Origin: TTA-H9 sp002071415
GTDB lineage: Bacteria > Bacteroidota > Bacteroidia > Bacteroidales > TTA-H9
DNA: 64,000 nt
Assembly (NCBI GenBank): GCA_035411425.1
Contig: DAONSX010000006.1
Span: forward strand, 6,011-70,010
Direction of reading: 5' to 3'
The translations under genes were made by a program, and so were the position numbers. The notes below the pieces were generated by a model. It ran no database searches, had not been told where the DNA came from, and saw only the letters and a list, made by a program, of their open reading frames with translations. Every line of letters starts with the position of its first letter. The first letter of the stretch is position 1. This document shows, in pieces, positions 28,579 through 37,291 of the stretch.

Positions 28579-29106
28579 TTGATAAAGAAAACAACTTCAG
28601 AGTTAAATAGAATTTCACCTTCTGAATTCAAAAGAAGTGCCAATGACAGAATAACTGTTGTACTTGACAATATCAGAAGTAAGCAAAACATAGGCTCTAT
28701 ATTTCGAATTTGCGATGCATTTGGCATTGGTAAAATTTTTCTTTGTGGGATATCGGCCTGTCCGCCCGACAGGGAAATTGAGCGAACTGCTTTAGGAGCC
28801 ACACTTTCGGTGAGGTGGAAATATTTTTCGAGTACGTCCAGTTGTATTCATCAGCTCAAGGAATGTGGTCATCAAATTATCAGTATCGAACAAACTCATA
28901 ACAGCCTTTTACTCAACGAATTCGTATTTCCTCAAGACAAGATAGCATTGGTTTTTGGGAACGAGGTAGAAGGTATTAACGAAGAAGTATTGAAAATTTC
29001 TCATTTTTGCATCGAGATTCCTCAAAGAGGGACCAAACATTCTTTAAATGTAGCGGTAAGTGCCGGAATTGTCTTATGGGAGGTCATCCACAAAGGTTTA
29101 AAATAA
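28579..29106 (+). CDS. SpoU/TrmH family RNA 2'-O-methyltransferase
   Basis: 175 residues from TTG 28579. The frame is open back to 28447, but that extension overlaps mutS and its promoter, is unlike the family, and precedes this gene's own -7 element. The SPOUT trefoil-knot motifs are clear: VVLDNIRSKQNIGSIFRICDAFG (motif 1), KIALVFGNEVEGI (motif 2) and IEIPQRGTKHSLNVAVSAGIVLWE (motif 3). It methylates ribose 2'-OH in tRNA or rRNA with SAM; the target site is not predictable from sequence. The PPDREIERTALGA segment is typical of the short Bacteroidota subgroup. Confidence 0.9.
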   Translation: MIKKTTSELNRISPSEFKRSANDRITVVLDNIRSKQNIGSIFRICDAFGIGKIFLCGISACPPDREIERTALGATLSVRWKYFSSTSSCIHQLKECGHQIISIEQTHNSLLLNEFVFPQDKIALVFGNEVEGINEEVLKISHFCIEIPQRGTKHSLNVAVSAGIVLWEVIHKGLK

Positions 29107-29250
29107 GGCGTTTGGCATAATTTTTAGGAGAAAAACTCTTAAAATGAAACCTTTTTTTGAGTTTATCAGTTATAAAATAAAAAGATTGATGATTTTGAAA
29201 GAAATGAACTTCAAATTTTTTATAAATTTGCCTACTTTTAATAAAAATAT

Positions 29251-29258
29251 TATTTTTG
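29251..29258 (+). promoter_or_regulatory. -7 promoter element (TATTTTTG) for the OmpA-TPR gene
   Basis: Exact TAnnTTTG 33 nt before the ATG at 29292. A second match (TAAATTTG, 29223-29230) lies just upstream. Confidence 0.45.
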
Positions 29259-29291
29259 TAAAATATCGTAAACCATAAACCTTACCAAACT

Positions 29292-31778
29292 ATGAAAAAG
29301 ATGTATAGATTCATCCAAAAAGCTGCAATTCTGGCCTTTATAGGCATATTACCCATAGCCTTATTAGGGCAGAAAGAGAATAAGAAAAGCAGTTATACTC
29401 CGTTGGAGGCTCCTCATTGGTACGTAGGTGTTCAAGGTGGTATAAGCCAATTTTATGGTGATATAACAAAGTACAGGATATTACCAGACAAAGACAATTG
29501 GAACTTTGGATTTGGAGGATTGCTTGGCCGCCAATTTACACCATTCTTCGGGCTTAGAGGTACACTTGCCTATGGAAATTATAGTGGGCAGGAAGACCGT
29601 GCCAGTCATAGCTATTTACCCTCTTACGACCTAAAGGTTGAAGGGAGTTATATAGATTATTCTCTTCAAATGACATTTGATCTCGATCGCCTTATTTTTG
29701 GGTATAACCCTGATCGTAAGTTTGGAGTTTATGGGCTGGCAGGTATCGGAAATTCGCATTATAGGGTTAGACAGTACAGAATTTCAACGGGAGAATTAAT
29801 TGGAAGTCGTGGAGTAAACACTGAAAGTGGTGGAGGCGATGGGAAAGGCATCGATAACCGTGATTTTATTGGAATGATACCTGCGGGTTTAGGAATTAAT
29901 TATTCCGTTTCCGAAAGATTCGATCTTACCCTCGAAAGTGTGCTTCGCTTTACCGACAGTGAAGGAATGGATATGATCTCGGGCGGAGCTAAAGAAATCA
30001 AAAACGATTTCTATAACACAACTACTTTAGGCCTCGTATACAAATTTGGGCCAAGTACTAACCTGGATAAAATGCAAAAAGAATTCGGGAAAATTACTTT
30101 TGAAACCACCCCTGCAGTGCTCGAAACACATGGCGATTCTATTGATGTTACTATTCGGGGCACATTCCCCCCTAACTATTTCAACAAAAAAGCTGCCATA
30201 TGTTTTCAGCCCGTATTGAAATATGCCACGGGTGAAACCGAATTGAAGTGCATGGTTTTGAGAGGAGAAAATGTTCAGGGTGATGCTCCCGTTATTTCTT
30301 ACAAAAATGGTGGCACTTTTACCTATAAAACAACTATTCCTTACTCTCCCGAAATGAATGTTTCGGAATTGGTCGTTAGCCCGGTAGCATTTATTGCTGA
30401 AGGTCCAGTTGGTAAAAGTACCAAATGTGAAGATTGTGCCAAGGCTAAGAAATCATTGGTACTGGGCGAGCGTAAATTGGCCGATGGCGTTATTCATACC
30501 TGCAAACGCATCGCTGCCACGCCTAAACAACTTATCGCTCCCCATGGTTACGTAAGAGATATTACGGTTACGCGTGAAGCTAAAATATACTATCCAAAGA
30601 ATTTATATTCGGTAAACTTCAACTTTGGATTGAATAAGGAAGAGGCTTCGAAAAAGGTATGGGCTAATTTATATGATCACATCAAAGCAGGTTACAAGGT
30701 CAAAGATATTACCATCAACGGATGGGCATCACCCGAAGGTGAAGAAACCTTCAACGAAAACCTTTCGGGCAATCGTGCCCAGGCGGCTAAAAATGTACTG
30801 AATACCGATTTTGATAAGATGAGAAAAGATAAGAAAAATCCTGTTGCCGTACCTACCGACTTAAAAATTACTACGCAAGGGAATGGTCCGGATTGGGATG
30901 GATTCATGAAACTAGTTGAAGCCAGCGACCTGAAAGAAAAGGGAACAATCCTGAATATCGTTAATATGGCCGATCCAAAGAAAAAAGAACAGGAAATCCG
31001 CAATATGATCCTGATTTATCCTCAACTCGAAAAAGATCTTTTGCCTCCTTTGAGAAGAGCCGAAATCGTAATTACAGCATTCGAACCTTCGAAGACAGAT
31101 GCCGAAATCCTGAGCTCGGCTACTACTGAACCCGAAAAACTTACCGAAAAGGAACTTCTTTATGCTGCTACACTCACTCAAGACCTTAAAACCCAGCAAA
31201 AGATATATCGTTCGGCTACACAATTGCATCCCAATAGCTGGATAGCCTTCAACAATGCTGGGGTAGTCGAAATTAAACTCGGTAACATCAATGAAGCCGG
31301 AGCAGACATTGAAAAGGCCAATAGCTTAGCTCCTGATCAGGCTGAAGTTATCAACAATTTAGGGGCATTAGCCATGCTGAAGGGCGATAATGCAAAAGCC
31401 AAACAGATGTTCGAAAAAGCGAAAAAATTAGGAGCCAATGAAAACTATAACCTTGGTGTGTTGATGATTCCCGAAGGGAAATACAGTGAAGCCGTGGCTT
31501 CGATGAAAGGTGAAAAGTGCGATTACAATCTTGCACTCGCCCTTATGCTTTCGGGAAATAATGGTGAAGCAGTGAAAGCTTTAGAATGTGCCGAAAAGAA
31601 TGCTCAGGTTTATTATCTTACTGCTGTTTTAGGTGCTCGCACAGGTAATATTACCTTAATGCTCGATAATTTGGGAATGGCTATTAAGGCTGATGGTAAA
31701 ATGAAACAAGAAGCCAAGAATGATAGAGAATTCCTTAAGTTTGCCAATACTCCCGAATTCAAAAAATTAGTCGAATAG
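29292..31778 (+). CDS. Outer-membrane beta-barrel protein with OmpA-like and TPR domains
   Basis: 828 residues. A signal peptide ends about LLGQ (residue 26). Residues ~40-255 look like an outer-membrane beta-barrel (HWYVGVQGGISQFYGD, FGLRGTLAYGNYSG, YGLAGIGNSHY, LGLVYKFGPS). A beta-rich middle part follows. Residues ~435-520 form an OmpA-like peptidoglycan-binding domain (NFNFGLNKEEASKKVW, ITINGWASPEGEETFNENLSGNRAQA). The last ~200 residues are TPRs (NPNSW-like start, NNAGVVEIKLGNINEAGADIEKA, NNLGALAMLKGDNAKAKQMFEKA). It probably links the outer membrane to peptidoglycan. A strong terminator follows. Confidence 0.85.
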   Translation: MKKMYRFIQKAAILAFIGILPIALLGQKENKKSSYTPLEAPHWYVGVQGGISQFYGDITKYRILPDKDNWNFGFGGLLGRQFTPFFGLRGTLAYGNYSGQEDRASHSYLPSYDLKVEGSYIDYSLQMTFDLDRLIFGYNPDRKFGVYGLAGIGNSHYRVRQYRISTGELIGSRGVNTESGGGDGKGIDNRDFIGMIPAGLGINYSVSERFDLTLESVLRFTDSEGMDMISGGAKEIKNDFYNTTTLGLVYKFGPSTNLDKMQKEFGKITFETTPAVLETHGDSIDVTIRGTFPPNYFNKKAAICFQPVLKYATGETELKCMVLRGENVQGDAPVISYKNGGTFTYKTTIPYSPEMNVSELVVSPVAFIAEGPVGKSTKCEDCAKAKKSLVLGERKLADGVIHTCKRIAATPKQLIAPHGYVRDITVTREAKIYYPKNLYSVNFNFGLNKEEASKKVWANLYDHIKAGYKVKDITINGWASPEGEETFNENLSGNRAQAAKNVLNTDFDKMRKDKKNPVAVPTDLKITTQGNGPDWDGFMKLVEASDLKEKGTILNIVNMADPKKKEQEIRNMILIYPQLEKDLLPPLRRAEIVITAFEPSKTDAEILSSATTEPEKLTEKELLYAATLTQDLKTQQKIYRSATQLHPNSWIAFNNAGVVEIKLGNINEAGADIEKANSLAPDQAEVINNLGALAMLKGDNAKAKQMFEKAKKLGANENYNLGVLMIPEGKYSEAVASMKGEKCDYNLALALMLSGNNGEAVKALECAEKNAQVYYLTAVLGARTGNITLMLDNLGMAIKADGKMKQEAKNDREFLKFANTPEFKKLVE

Positions 31779-31806
31779 AGATATTTTAGGATGAGGTTTT
31801 ATATTG

Positions 31807-31833
31807 CGGGCTCGCCTCTTTGAGGCGAGCCCG
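31807..31833 (+). terminator. Strong hairpin terminator between OmpA-TPR and the deoxynucleoside kinase gene
   Basis: Perfect 12-bp GC-rich stem CGGGCTCGCCTC/GAGGCGAGCCCG with a three-base T loop, 28 nt after the OmpA-TPR stop. The flanks are only moderately T-rich on the plus strand (TATCTTT). It may end transcription from both convergent genes. Confidence 0.75.
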
Positions 31834-31923
31834 TATCTTTAGTATCTCTCTCATTCCCCTCACAATAAATCACTCCTACTAATAAAATGATGATAGTATC
31901 ACCCTGAATGACCTCAAAATAGA

Positions 31924-32580
31924 TTAGGGCTGAATCCGTGTAATCCCTATGGGATAATTGTTGTTGATCAAATCTCTTATCATTTCATAATCATCCTTTT
32001 TGGCCACAAAATCCAGACGATTTGTATCAATTATTAAAATCCTCAAATTTTTTTGCTGTTTCATGAATTCAAAATAACTCTCCTGTATGGTTCGAAGATA
32101 ATCCGTAGTTATTCTCTGCTCATATTGTCGCCCACGCTTTCGAATGTTCAACATTAAATGCTGTATGTCGAGATAGAGATATACCATCAATTCTGGTGAG
32201 GGCAGCTGGCTAACCATTAAGTGAAAGAGTTTCGAAAAGAGCTGAAACTCATCCGGCTGCAAGGTTTTCCGTGCAAAAATGAGCGATTTCTGAATGTGAT
32301 AATCTGAAATGATATAAGGGTGAAAAACATCCAGGGTTACGGCATGAACCTTCATTTGCTGAAATCTATCGGCGAGAAATGAAAGTTCGAGAGGAAAAGC
32401 ATATCGCAAAGGATCAGAATAGAATTTTGGCAGAAATGAATTTTCTTCGAACTGTTCAAGAATCAATTTGGCATTATACTCATCAGCCAGTGACTGGGTC
32501 AATGAAGTTTTGCCTGCTCCTATACATCCTTCTATGGTTATATAATTATAAACCAAAGTTTTCATTGTTGTAGCCATCAC
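31924..32580 (-). CDS. Deoxynucleoside kinase (dNK/thymidylate kinase-like fold)
   Basis: 218 residues. P-loop IEGCIGAGKTSL (about residues 16-27), then the substrate segment YSDPLRYAFPLELSFLADRF, the SDYHIQKSLIFA motif in the position of the catalytic ERS/DR loop, and the lid-like IRKRGRQYEQRI. This matches bacterial deoxyadenosine/deoxyguanosine kinases, which salvage deoxynucleosides with ATP. Start ATG at 32580, or the later ATG at 32565 which is nearer the family start. It follows folK on the same strand after 32 bp and is probably in one transcript with it. Exact substrate is uncertain. Confidence 0.9.
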   Translation of the reverse strand: MMATTMKTLVYNYITIEGCIGAGKTSLTQSLADEYNAKLILEQFEENSFLPKFYSDPLRYAFPLELSFLADRFQQMKVHAVTLDVFHPYIISDYHIQKSLIFARKTLQPDEFQLFSKLFHLMVSQLPSPELMVYLYLDIQHLMLNIRKRGRQYEQRITTDYLRTIQESYFEFMKQQKNLRILIIDTNRLDFVAKKDDYEMIRDLINNNYPIGITRIQP

Positions 32581-32612
32581 TTATAAATGAAAAACTGAAA
32601 ATTAAGAATTTT

Positions 32613-33125
32613 TTAGAATAAATCGACAGACGGAGCAAAAAATTCAACTTTTCCCTTATCGATGCATAATTCAAGCAGCTTATGAACCGGCATCTGCAAT
32701 TTTGGATGTATGAACTGGGGTAATATTTCATCTAAAGGTACCAACACAAATTTTCTTTTTTCGATATAAGGATGAGGCACAACCAACCCTTCATTTTCGA
32801 TGATTTTATCTCCATAAAAAAGAATATCGATATCAATACTACGGGATGAATATCCCTCCCCTTTTCTTTCTCTACCAAGCATCCATTCGATTTTCTGATG
32901 CCTTTCGAGGATTTTTTCGGCTGGTAAGTTCGTATGAAGAGAAATTACACAATTCAAGAAAAGCCCATTGGACTGAAAACCCCAGGCTGATGTTTGGTAC
33001 ACTGACGAAGCCAATAGCGGAAATTTCGTGTCGTATTCCAAAAACGAAATGGCTTTCTTTAAATAGGCCATCCTATCGCCCTGATTGCTTCCCAGTGATA
33101 ATACAACTTGTTCCATAGATTTCAA
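32613..33125 (-). CDS. folK: 2-amino-4-hydroxy-6-hydroxymethyldihydropteridine pyrophosphokinase
   Basis: 170 residues. HPPK transfers pyrophosphate from ATP to hydroxymethyldihydropterin in folate synthesis. LSLGSNQGDR at the N-terminus, SSVYQTSAWG, then GRERKGEGYSSRSIDIDILFYG and VPHPYIEKRKFVLVPLDEI are the defining motifs, including the metal-binding Asp-x-Asp. It is upstream of the deoxynucleoside kinase gene and divergent from sppA. No TAnnTTTG was found at its 5' side. Confidence 0.95.
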   Translation of the reverse strand: MKSMEQVVLSLGSNQGDRMAYLKKAISFLEYDTKFPLLASSVYQTSAWGFQSNGLFLNCVISLHTNLPAEKILERHQKIEWMLGRERKGEGYSSRSIDIDILFYGDKIIENEGLVVPHPYIEKRKFVLVPLDEILPQFIHPKLQMPVHKLLELCIDKGKVEFFAPSVDLF

Positions 33126-33170
33126 TTATGTTCCCACAATATTATTCATTTCTACATTCACGAGAAAATT

Positions 33171-33178
33171 TAACTTTG
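33171..33178 (+). promoter_or_regulatory. -7 promoter element (TAACTTTG) for sppA
   Basis: Exact TAnnTTTG, predicted transcription start near 33185, 23 nt before the ATG. Confidence 0.55.
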
Positions 33179-33207
33179 TGCGATAAAATCTTAAAAAATT
33201 CTTACCC

Positions 33208-34983
33208 ATGAAACCATTTTGGAAATTCTTTTTTGCTTCGGTTTTAGGCACATTCGTGACTCTTTTTATCATTTTCCTGATTTTTTTCGCATACATCATG
33301 AGTTCAATTTCAGCAGCCACAACCAAACCAAGCATAGAAGTCAAGGACAATACTGTTTTGAAGTTTAAGATCGATCGAGATATCCTTGATCGTAAACCTA
33401 CCAATCTTTTCGCATTTTTCAACTGGACGGAAATGGAACCCGTTGTCCCTTATGGCTTGAATGAGCTACTCGTCAATTTGAAGAAAGCTTCACAAGATCC
33501 AAAAATAAAGGGTATTTTACTCGAGATTTCGACAGCACCTTCGGGTATGGCTATCACTGAAGAGCTACGCATTGCGCTGAACGAATTCAGATCTTCGGGG
33601 AAATTCGTCGTAAGTTACGGGAATGTTTATCCACAGAAGAGCTATTATTTGGCCTCGCTGGCTGATCAAATCTGGTTGAATCCTGAAGGAAGCATAGAGT
33701 TAAAAGGATTAATGGTGGACGCAGTGTTTCTGAAAAAAATGCTGGAAAAGCTTGATATCGAAGCACAAATCATACGTCACGGAAAATACAAGAGTGCCGT
33801 AGAACCGTTTATGCTCGATAAAATGAGCCCTGAGAACAGAGAACAAACCTTTCAGTATGTAAGTACCATCTGGAAAAATATCGCCTCCGAAATTGCCGAG
33901 GGTCGAAATCTTTCTGTAGAGAAGCTCGATAAAATTACCGACAGTCTTTTGGCTATAAACCCGCAAAAAGCCTTAGAACTTGGCATTGTTGACCGTTTGG
34001 TCTATAAAGATGAAATCGAAGATCTTTTATTGTCGCAACAGAACATAGATACTACTTCCAAAATCAATTATTTAGACTTTAAAGATTATTTCAGTGCTCC
34101 TGAACCCGTAAAGAAAACCATAGATCGTTCCAAAAGAATTGCTGTAATTTATGCCTTAGGCGATGTAATTGATGCAAAAGGTGATGAGCAGAGTATTGGT
34201 ACTAAAAACATACCCGAAGCCATTCAGAAGGCACGAGAAGATAGTAAGGTAAAGGCAGTGGTGCTACGAGTGAACAGTCCCGGTGGAAGTGCCCTCACGG
34301 CCGATCTCATCTGGCGCGAAATTGAACTCACGAAAGTCATCAAACCTGTTGTGGCTTCATTTGGCGATGTAGCTGCCTCAGGAGGATATTATATTGCCTG
34401 CAATGCCACTAAGATCATTGCTTCACCCAATACTATTACAGGCTCAATTGGAGTTTTTGGCGTGATTCCCAATGCACAGAAATTCTTCAATAATCGCTTG
34501 GGCCTCACTTTCGATGCAGTAAAAACCAATGAAAATTCCGATTTCGCCGGTATTAACCGCCCCTTGACTGCTTATCAAAAACAAGTTATTCTTGATGAAA
34601 TTGAAGAGATTTACTCGACTTTTGTGTCTCATGTTTCCGATGGCCGTGGAATGAATGAAGTTACAGTGGATAGCCTCGGACAAGGAAGAGTATGGAGTGG
34701 AGTAGATGCCAAAAACATTGGATTGATCGATGATTATGGAGGTCTTCAATATGCCATAGATGAAGCCGCCCGTATGGCAGGTATCGAAAACTACAAAGTG
34801 ATAGAATATCCTGAGACCAAACATCCTTTAACACAAATTATGGAATCATTTGGCAAAAGCAAAATGCAGAAAGCCATGAAAAATCAAGTAGGTCCTTACT
34901 TCAATCATTTTATTACATGGCAAAATTTAACTCAAATAAAAGGCCCTATTGCTCGTTTACCTTATGATATTTATTTCGAATGA
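33208..34983 (+). CDS. sppA: Signal peptide peptidase SppA (67K, S49 family)
   Basis: 591 residues. One N-terminal transmembrane helix (about residues 8-35), then two S49 domains, as in the long (67K) form. The general-base lysine is in RHGKYKSAVEPF in the N-terminal domain and the nucleophile in GDVAASGGYYIA in the C-terminal domain, followed by NTITGSIGVFG. The enzyme degrades cleaved signal peptides at the inner membrane, facing the periplasm. It has its own promoter element and is probably transcribed alone or with the cyclo-ligase gene 84 bp downstream. Confidence 0.95.
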   Translation: MKPFWKFFFASVLGTFVTLFIIFLIFFAYIMSSISAATTKPSIEVKDNTVLKFKIDRDILDRKPTNLFAFFNWTEMEPVVPYGLNELLVNLKKASQDPKIKGILLEISTAPSGMAITEELRIALNEFRSSGKFVVSYGNVYPQKSYYLASLADQIWLNPEGSIELKGLMVDAVFLKKMLEKLDIEAQIIRHGKYKSAVEPFMLDKMSPENREQTFQYVSTIWKNIASEIAEGRNLSVEKLDKITDSLLAINPQKALELGIVDRLVYKDEIEDLLLSQQNIDTTSKINYLDFKDYFSAPEPVKKTIDRSKRIAVIYALGDVIDAKGDEQSIGTKNIPEAIQKAREDSKVKAVVLRVNSPGGSALTADLIWREIELTKVIKPVVASFGDVAASGGYYIACNATKIIASPNTITGSIGVFGVIPNAQKFFNNRLGLTFDAVKTNENSDFAGINRPLTAYQKQVILDEIEEIYSTFVSHVSDGRGMNEVTVDSLGQGRVWSGVDAKNIGLIDDYGGLQYAIDEAARMAGIENYKVIEYPETKHPLTQIMESFGKSKMQKAMKNQVGPYFNHFITWQNLTQIKGPIARLPYDIYFE

Positions 34984-35067
34984 TCATCGACAAAAATTAT
35001 ATTGACCAACAACCATACGAAATAATAAATCCTTAATTCCTCATAGTTTCGTCTTTTAAAAAGATTT

Positions 35068-35613
35068 ATGAATGCACTCGAAGAAGAAAAACAACAGATA
35101 AGAAAATTCATTAAAGCCTGTAAGGCAAAATTAACCATAGAAGAAATCCGACTTTGCAGTCAACTTATTTTAAAAAATATTGAGTCATTGCCTGCATTCC
35201 AAAAAGCTGAAACATTGATGGCATATTGGGCTCTGCCCGATGAAGTGCAAAACCATGATTTTATTCTTCGATGGTATCAGCACAAAAAAATCATTCTACC
35301 TGCAGTAGATGGTTCTCATCTGAGGCTAAAAGTATTTAGCGGAATAAACAATTTAGCTCAAGGTCAATGCTTTGGCATTGAAGAACCCATTGGCGAAGAC
35401 TTTGCACATCCCGAAAAAATCGAGCTTGTCATCGTTCCAGGAATAGCGTTCGATATCTCAAACAATCGCCTTGGACGTGGGAAGGCTTATTATGACAAAT
35501 TTCTTCGATCTTTGCAAACTCTTAAGATTGGCATTTGCTTTCCTTTTCAATTATTGCCTCGAATTCCGGTAGGACCTGATGATATTAAGATGGATATGGT
35601 AATTTCATGCTGA
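35068..35613 (+). CDS. 5-formyltetrahydrofolate cyclo-ligase (MTHFS)
   Basis: 181 residues. The N-terminal helix pair EEEKQQIRKFIKACKAKLT resembles the substrate region; YWALPDEV, PAVDGSHLRLKVF and GIEEP follow. The ATP-binding NNRLGRGKAYYDKFL and the final GPDDIKMDMVISC are diagnostic. It converts 5-formyl-THF to methenyl-THF with ATP, returning a stored folate to the one-carbon pool. Mrp follows after 46 bp on the same strand. Confidence 0.93.
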   Translation: MNALEEEKQQIRKFIKACKAKLTIEEIRLCSQLILKNIESLPAFQKAETLMAYWALPDEVQNHDFILRWYQHKKIILPAVDGSHLRLKVFSGINNLAQGQCFGIEEPIGEDFAHPEKIELVIVPGIAFDISNNRLGRGKAYYDKFLRSLQTLKIGICFPFQLLPRIPVGPDDIKMDMVISC

Positions 35614-35659
35614 ATTCAGCCTAAATCTGATTAAGAATGATTAAATCAAATAAAGTTTT

Positions 35660-36760
35660 ATGTATTCAAAAGAACAAATTCTCACCGCCTTACGTCAGGT
35701 AATTGATCCTGATCTTAAAAATGATATTGTAACCCTCGGAATGGTTGAAAACCTCCGAATTGAAGAAAATAAAGTTGGATTTCAACTGGTTTTGACAACT
35801 CCAGCCTGTCCATTGAAAGGGAAATTTCAGAAAGAATGTATCGAAGCAATTCATCAAAAGGTAGATCCCAATTTGATAGTTGAAGTCGAGATGATTTCGA
35901 GGGTAACGAGTACGCGTAAAAAAGCCGTAGAATCTTTGTCGGGTGTAAAGAATATCATAGCCATTGCATCAGGGAAAGGTGGTGTGGGCAAAAGTACGAT
36001 AGCAGCCAATCTGGCAGTAGCTCTGGCTCGTACAGGAGCAAGCACCGGTCTTCTTGATGCCGACATTTATGGCCCTTCACAAGTGATGATGTTTGGATTG
36101 AATAATATAAGACCTGGTGTTACACAGCTCAATGGACGTGATTTGATCGAGCCTGTCGAAAAATACGACGTTAAAATTCTTTCCATTGGTTTTTTTGTTG
36201 ACCCCGATAAGGCATTGATCTGGAGAGGACCTATGGCCTCGGGAGCCCTTACGCAGTTATTCACTGATGCAAATTGGGGCGTACTTGATTATCTGGTTAT
36301 TGATATGCCCCCTGGAACTGGCGATATCCATTTAACCCTCGTACAGCAATTGGCTATAACGGGGGTAGCTGTGGTTACTACTCCTCAGGAAGTTGCCCTG
36401 GCCGATGCCCGAAAAGCCCTCGATATGTACACCCAAGAAAAGATCAATGTCCCCATTTTGGGAATTATCGAAAATATGTCGTATTTTACACCAGCCGAAC
36501 TACCCAATAATAAATACTACATTTTTGGAAAAGAGGGTGGACGAAGGTTCTCTGAACGTTATAAGGTACCCCTCTTGGGTAAAATTCCCTTAGTTCAATC
36601 CATTTGTGAATCGAGCGACAAAGGCAATCCGATTGCATTAGATGTGGATTCACCCGAAGGGAAAGCCTTTGACCTGCTCGCTGCCAATATAGCAAGGGCC
36701 GTGGCTATCCGAAACGATCATCTTCCGCCTACACATATCGTCGAAATATTTGGTGATTAA
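35660..36760 (+). CDS. Mrp/ApbC family ATP-binding Fe-S carrier
   Basis: 366 residues. Residues 1-90 form a MIP18/DUF59 domain (VIDPDLKNDIVTLGMV, LTTPACPLK). The ParA/MinD-like ATPase follows with the deviant Walker A GKGGVGKST (about residues 104-112), DADIYGPSQ, DYLVIDMPPGTGD and TTPQEVALAD. Mrp proteins assemble or carry Fe-S clusters. The CxxC found in many homologues after ENMSYF is absent here, where the text reads TPAELPNNKYY; I believe this is common in Bacteroidota, but it means cluster binding at that site is not expected. Confidence 0.92.
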   Translation: MYSKEQILTALRQVIDPDLKNDIVTLGMVENLRIEENKVGFQLVLTTPACPLKGKFQKECIEAIHQKVDPNLIVEVEMISRVTSTRKKAVESLSGVKNIIAIASGKGGVGKSTIAANLAVALARTGASTGLLDADIYGPSQVMMFGLNNIRPGVTQLNGRDLIEPVEKYDVKILSIGFFVDPDKALIWRGPMASGALTQLFTDANWGVLDYLVIDMPPGTGDIHLTLVQQLAITGVAVVTTPQEVALADARKALDMYTQEKINVPILGIIENMSYFTPAELPNNKYYIFGKEGGRRFSERYKVPLLGKIPLVQSICESSDKGNPIALDVDSPEGKAFDLLAANIARAVAIRNDHLPPTHIVEIFGD

Positions 36761-37025
36761 TAGTTGTTGAATGAAAAGTGTTATGCAATGCGTATTGTGT
36801 GATACACTTTGCAGCGCAGGAGCCGTGCGGCGTGAGAAGAGCTTGGAACTAAGTTTCGAGAAGAATTTTAGGGTTTGATATGGGGAGACTGGGAGACAAA
36901 GAGGATGTGATAATGGGGAAAAATCAGGACCAGCAAATGAAAGACCCCGCCAAAACGTCTATCTCTGGCAGATTAGACTAATAGAAATTTTATTCAGAGG
37001 AAGGGGGAATAGTTGCCCGAAGAAA
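36761..37025. other. Intergenic region with low-complexity repeat relic
   Basis: 265 bp without a coding frame. It contains a GGGAGACTGGGAGAC phrase (near 36883-36898) resembling the AGGAG-rich text near 60970-61010, suggesting a shared dispersed low-complexity repeat. Mrp (plus) and tatA (minus) converge here; no clear terminator hairpin was seen. Confidence 0.4.
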
Positions 37026-37241
37026 TCAGGATTTCTCGGGTTTATCGCCTTTATTCCCTGGATTAGAAATCTCTTCGTCTTCTTTTCCGGACATACCATC
37101 TTTGAAACTTCTAACCCCTTTGCCCAATCCTCGCATCAATTCAGGAATCTTTTTACCTCCAAAAAGAAGCAATATGACGGCAATGATGATAATGAGCTCG
37201 GTTTGTCCGATGGCACCCGCAAAAATAACCCCTATGCTCAT
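37026..37241 (-). CDS. tatA: Sec-independent translocase component TatA/E
   Basis: 71 residues from ATG 37241. An ATG at 37295 is in frame but lies before the -7 element at 37267-37274 and adds 18 residues unlike the family. A single membrane helix (about residues 8-28, ELIIIIAVILLLFGGKKIPELMRGLGKG) leads into the amphipathic helix with the conserved F/LFGGKKIPEL hinge and an acidic-basic tail. TatA multimers form the pore for folded, twin-arginine substrates. No tatC is adjacent. Confidence 0.93.
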   Translation of the reverse strand: MSIGVIFAGAIGQTELIIIIAVILLLFGGKKIPELMRGLGKGVRSFKDGMSGKEDEEISNPGNKGDKPEKS

Positions 37242-37266
37242 GATATTGATTTTTATTTCGTTAATG

Positions 37267-37274
37267 CAAAGGTA
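37267..37274 (-). promoter_or_regulatory. -7 promoter element (TACCTTTG) for tatA
   Basis: Exact TAnnTTTG on the minus strand just inside the intergenic side of queA's stop. Predicted leader of about 19 nt to ATG 37241. Confidence 0.55.
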
Positions 37275-37291
37275 TAGGAATTTTGCTTTAA

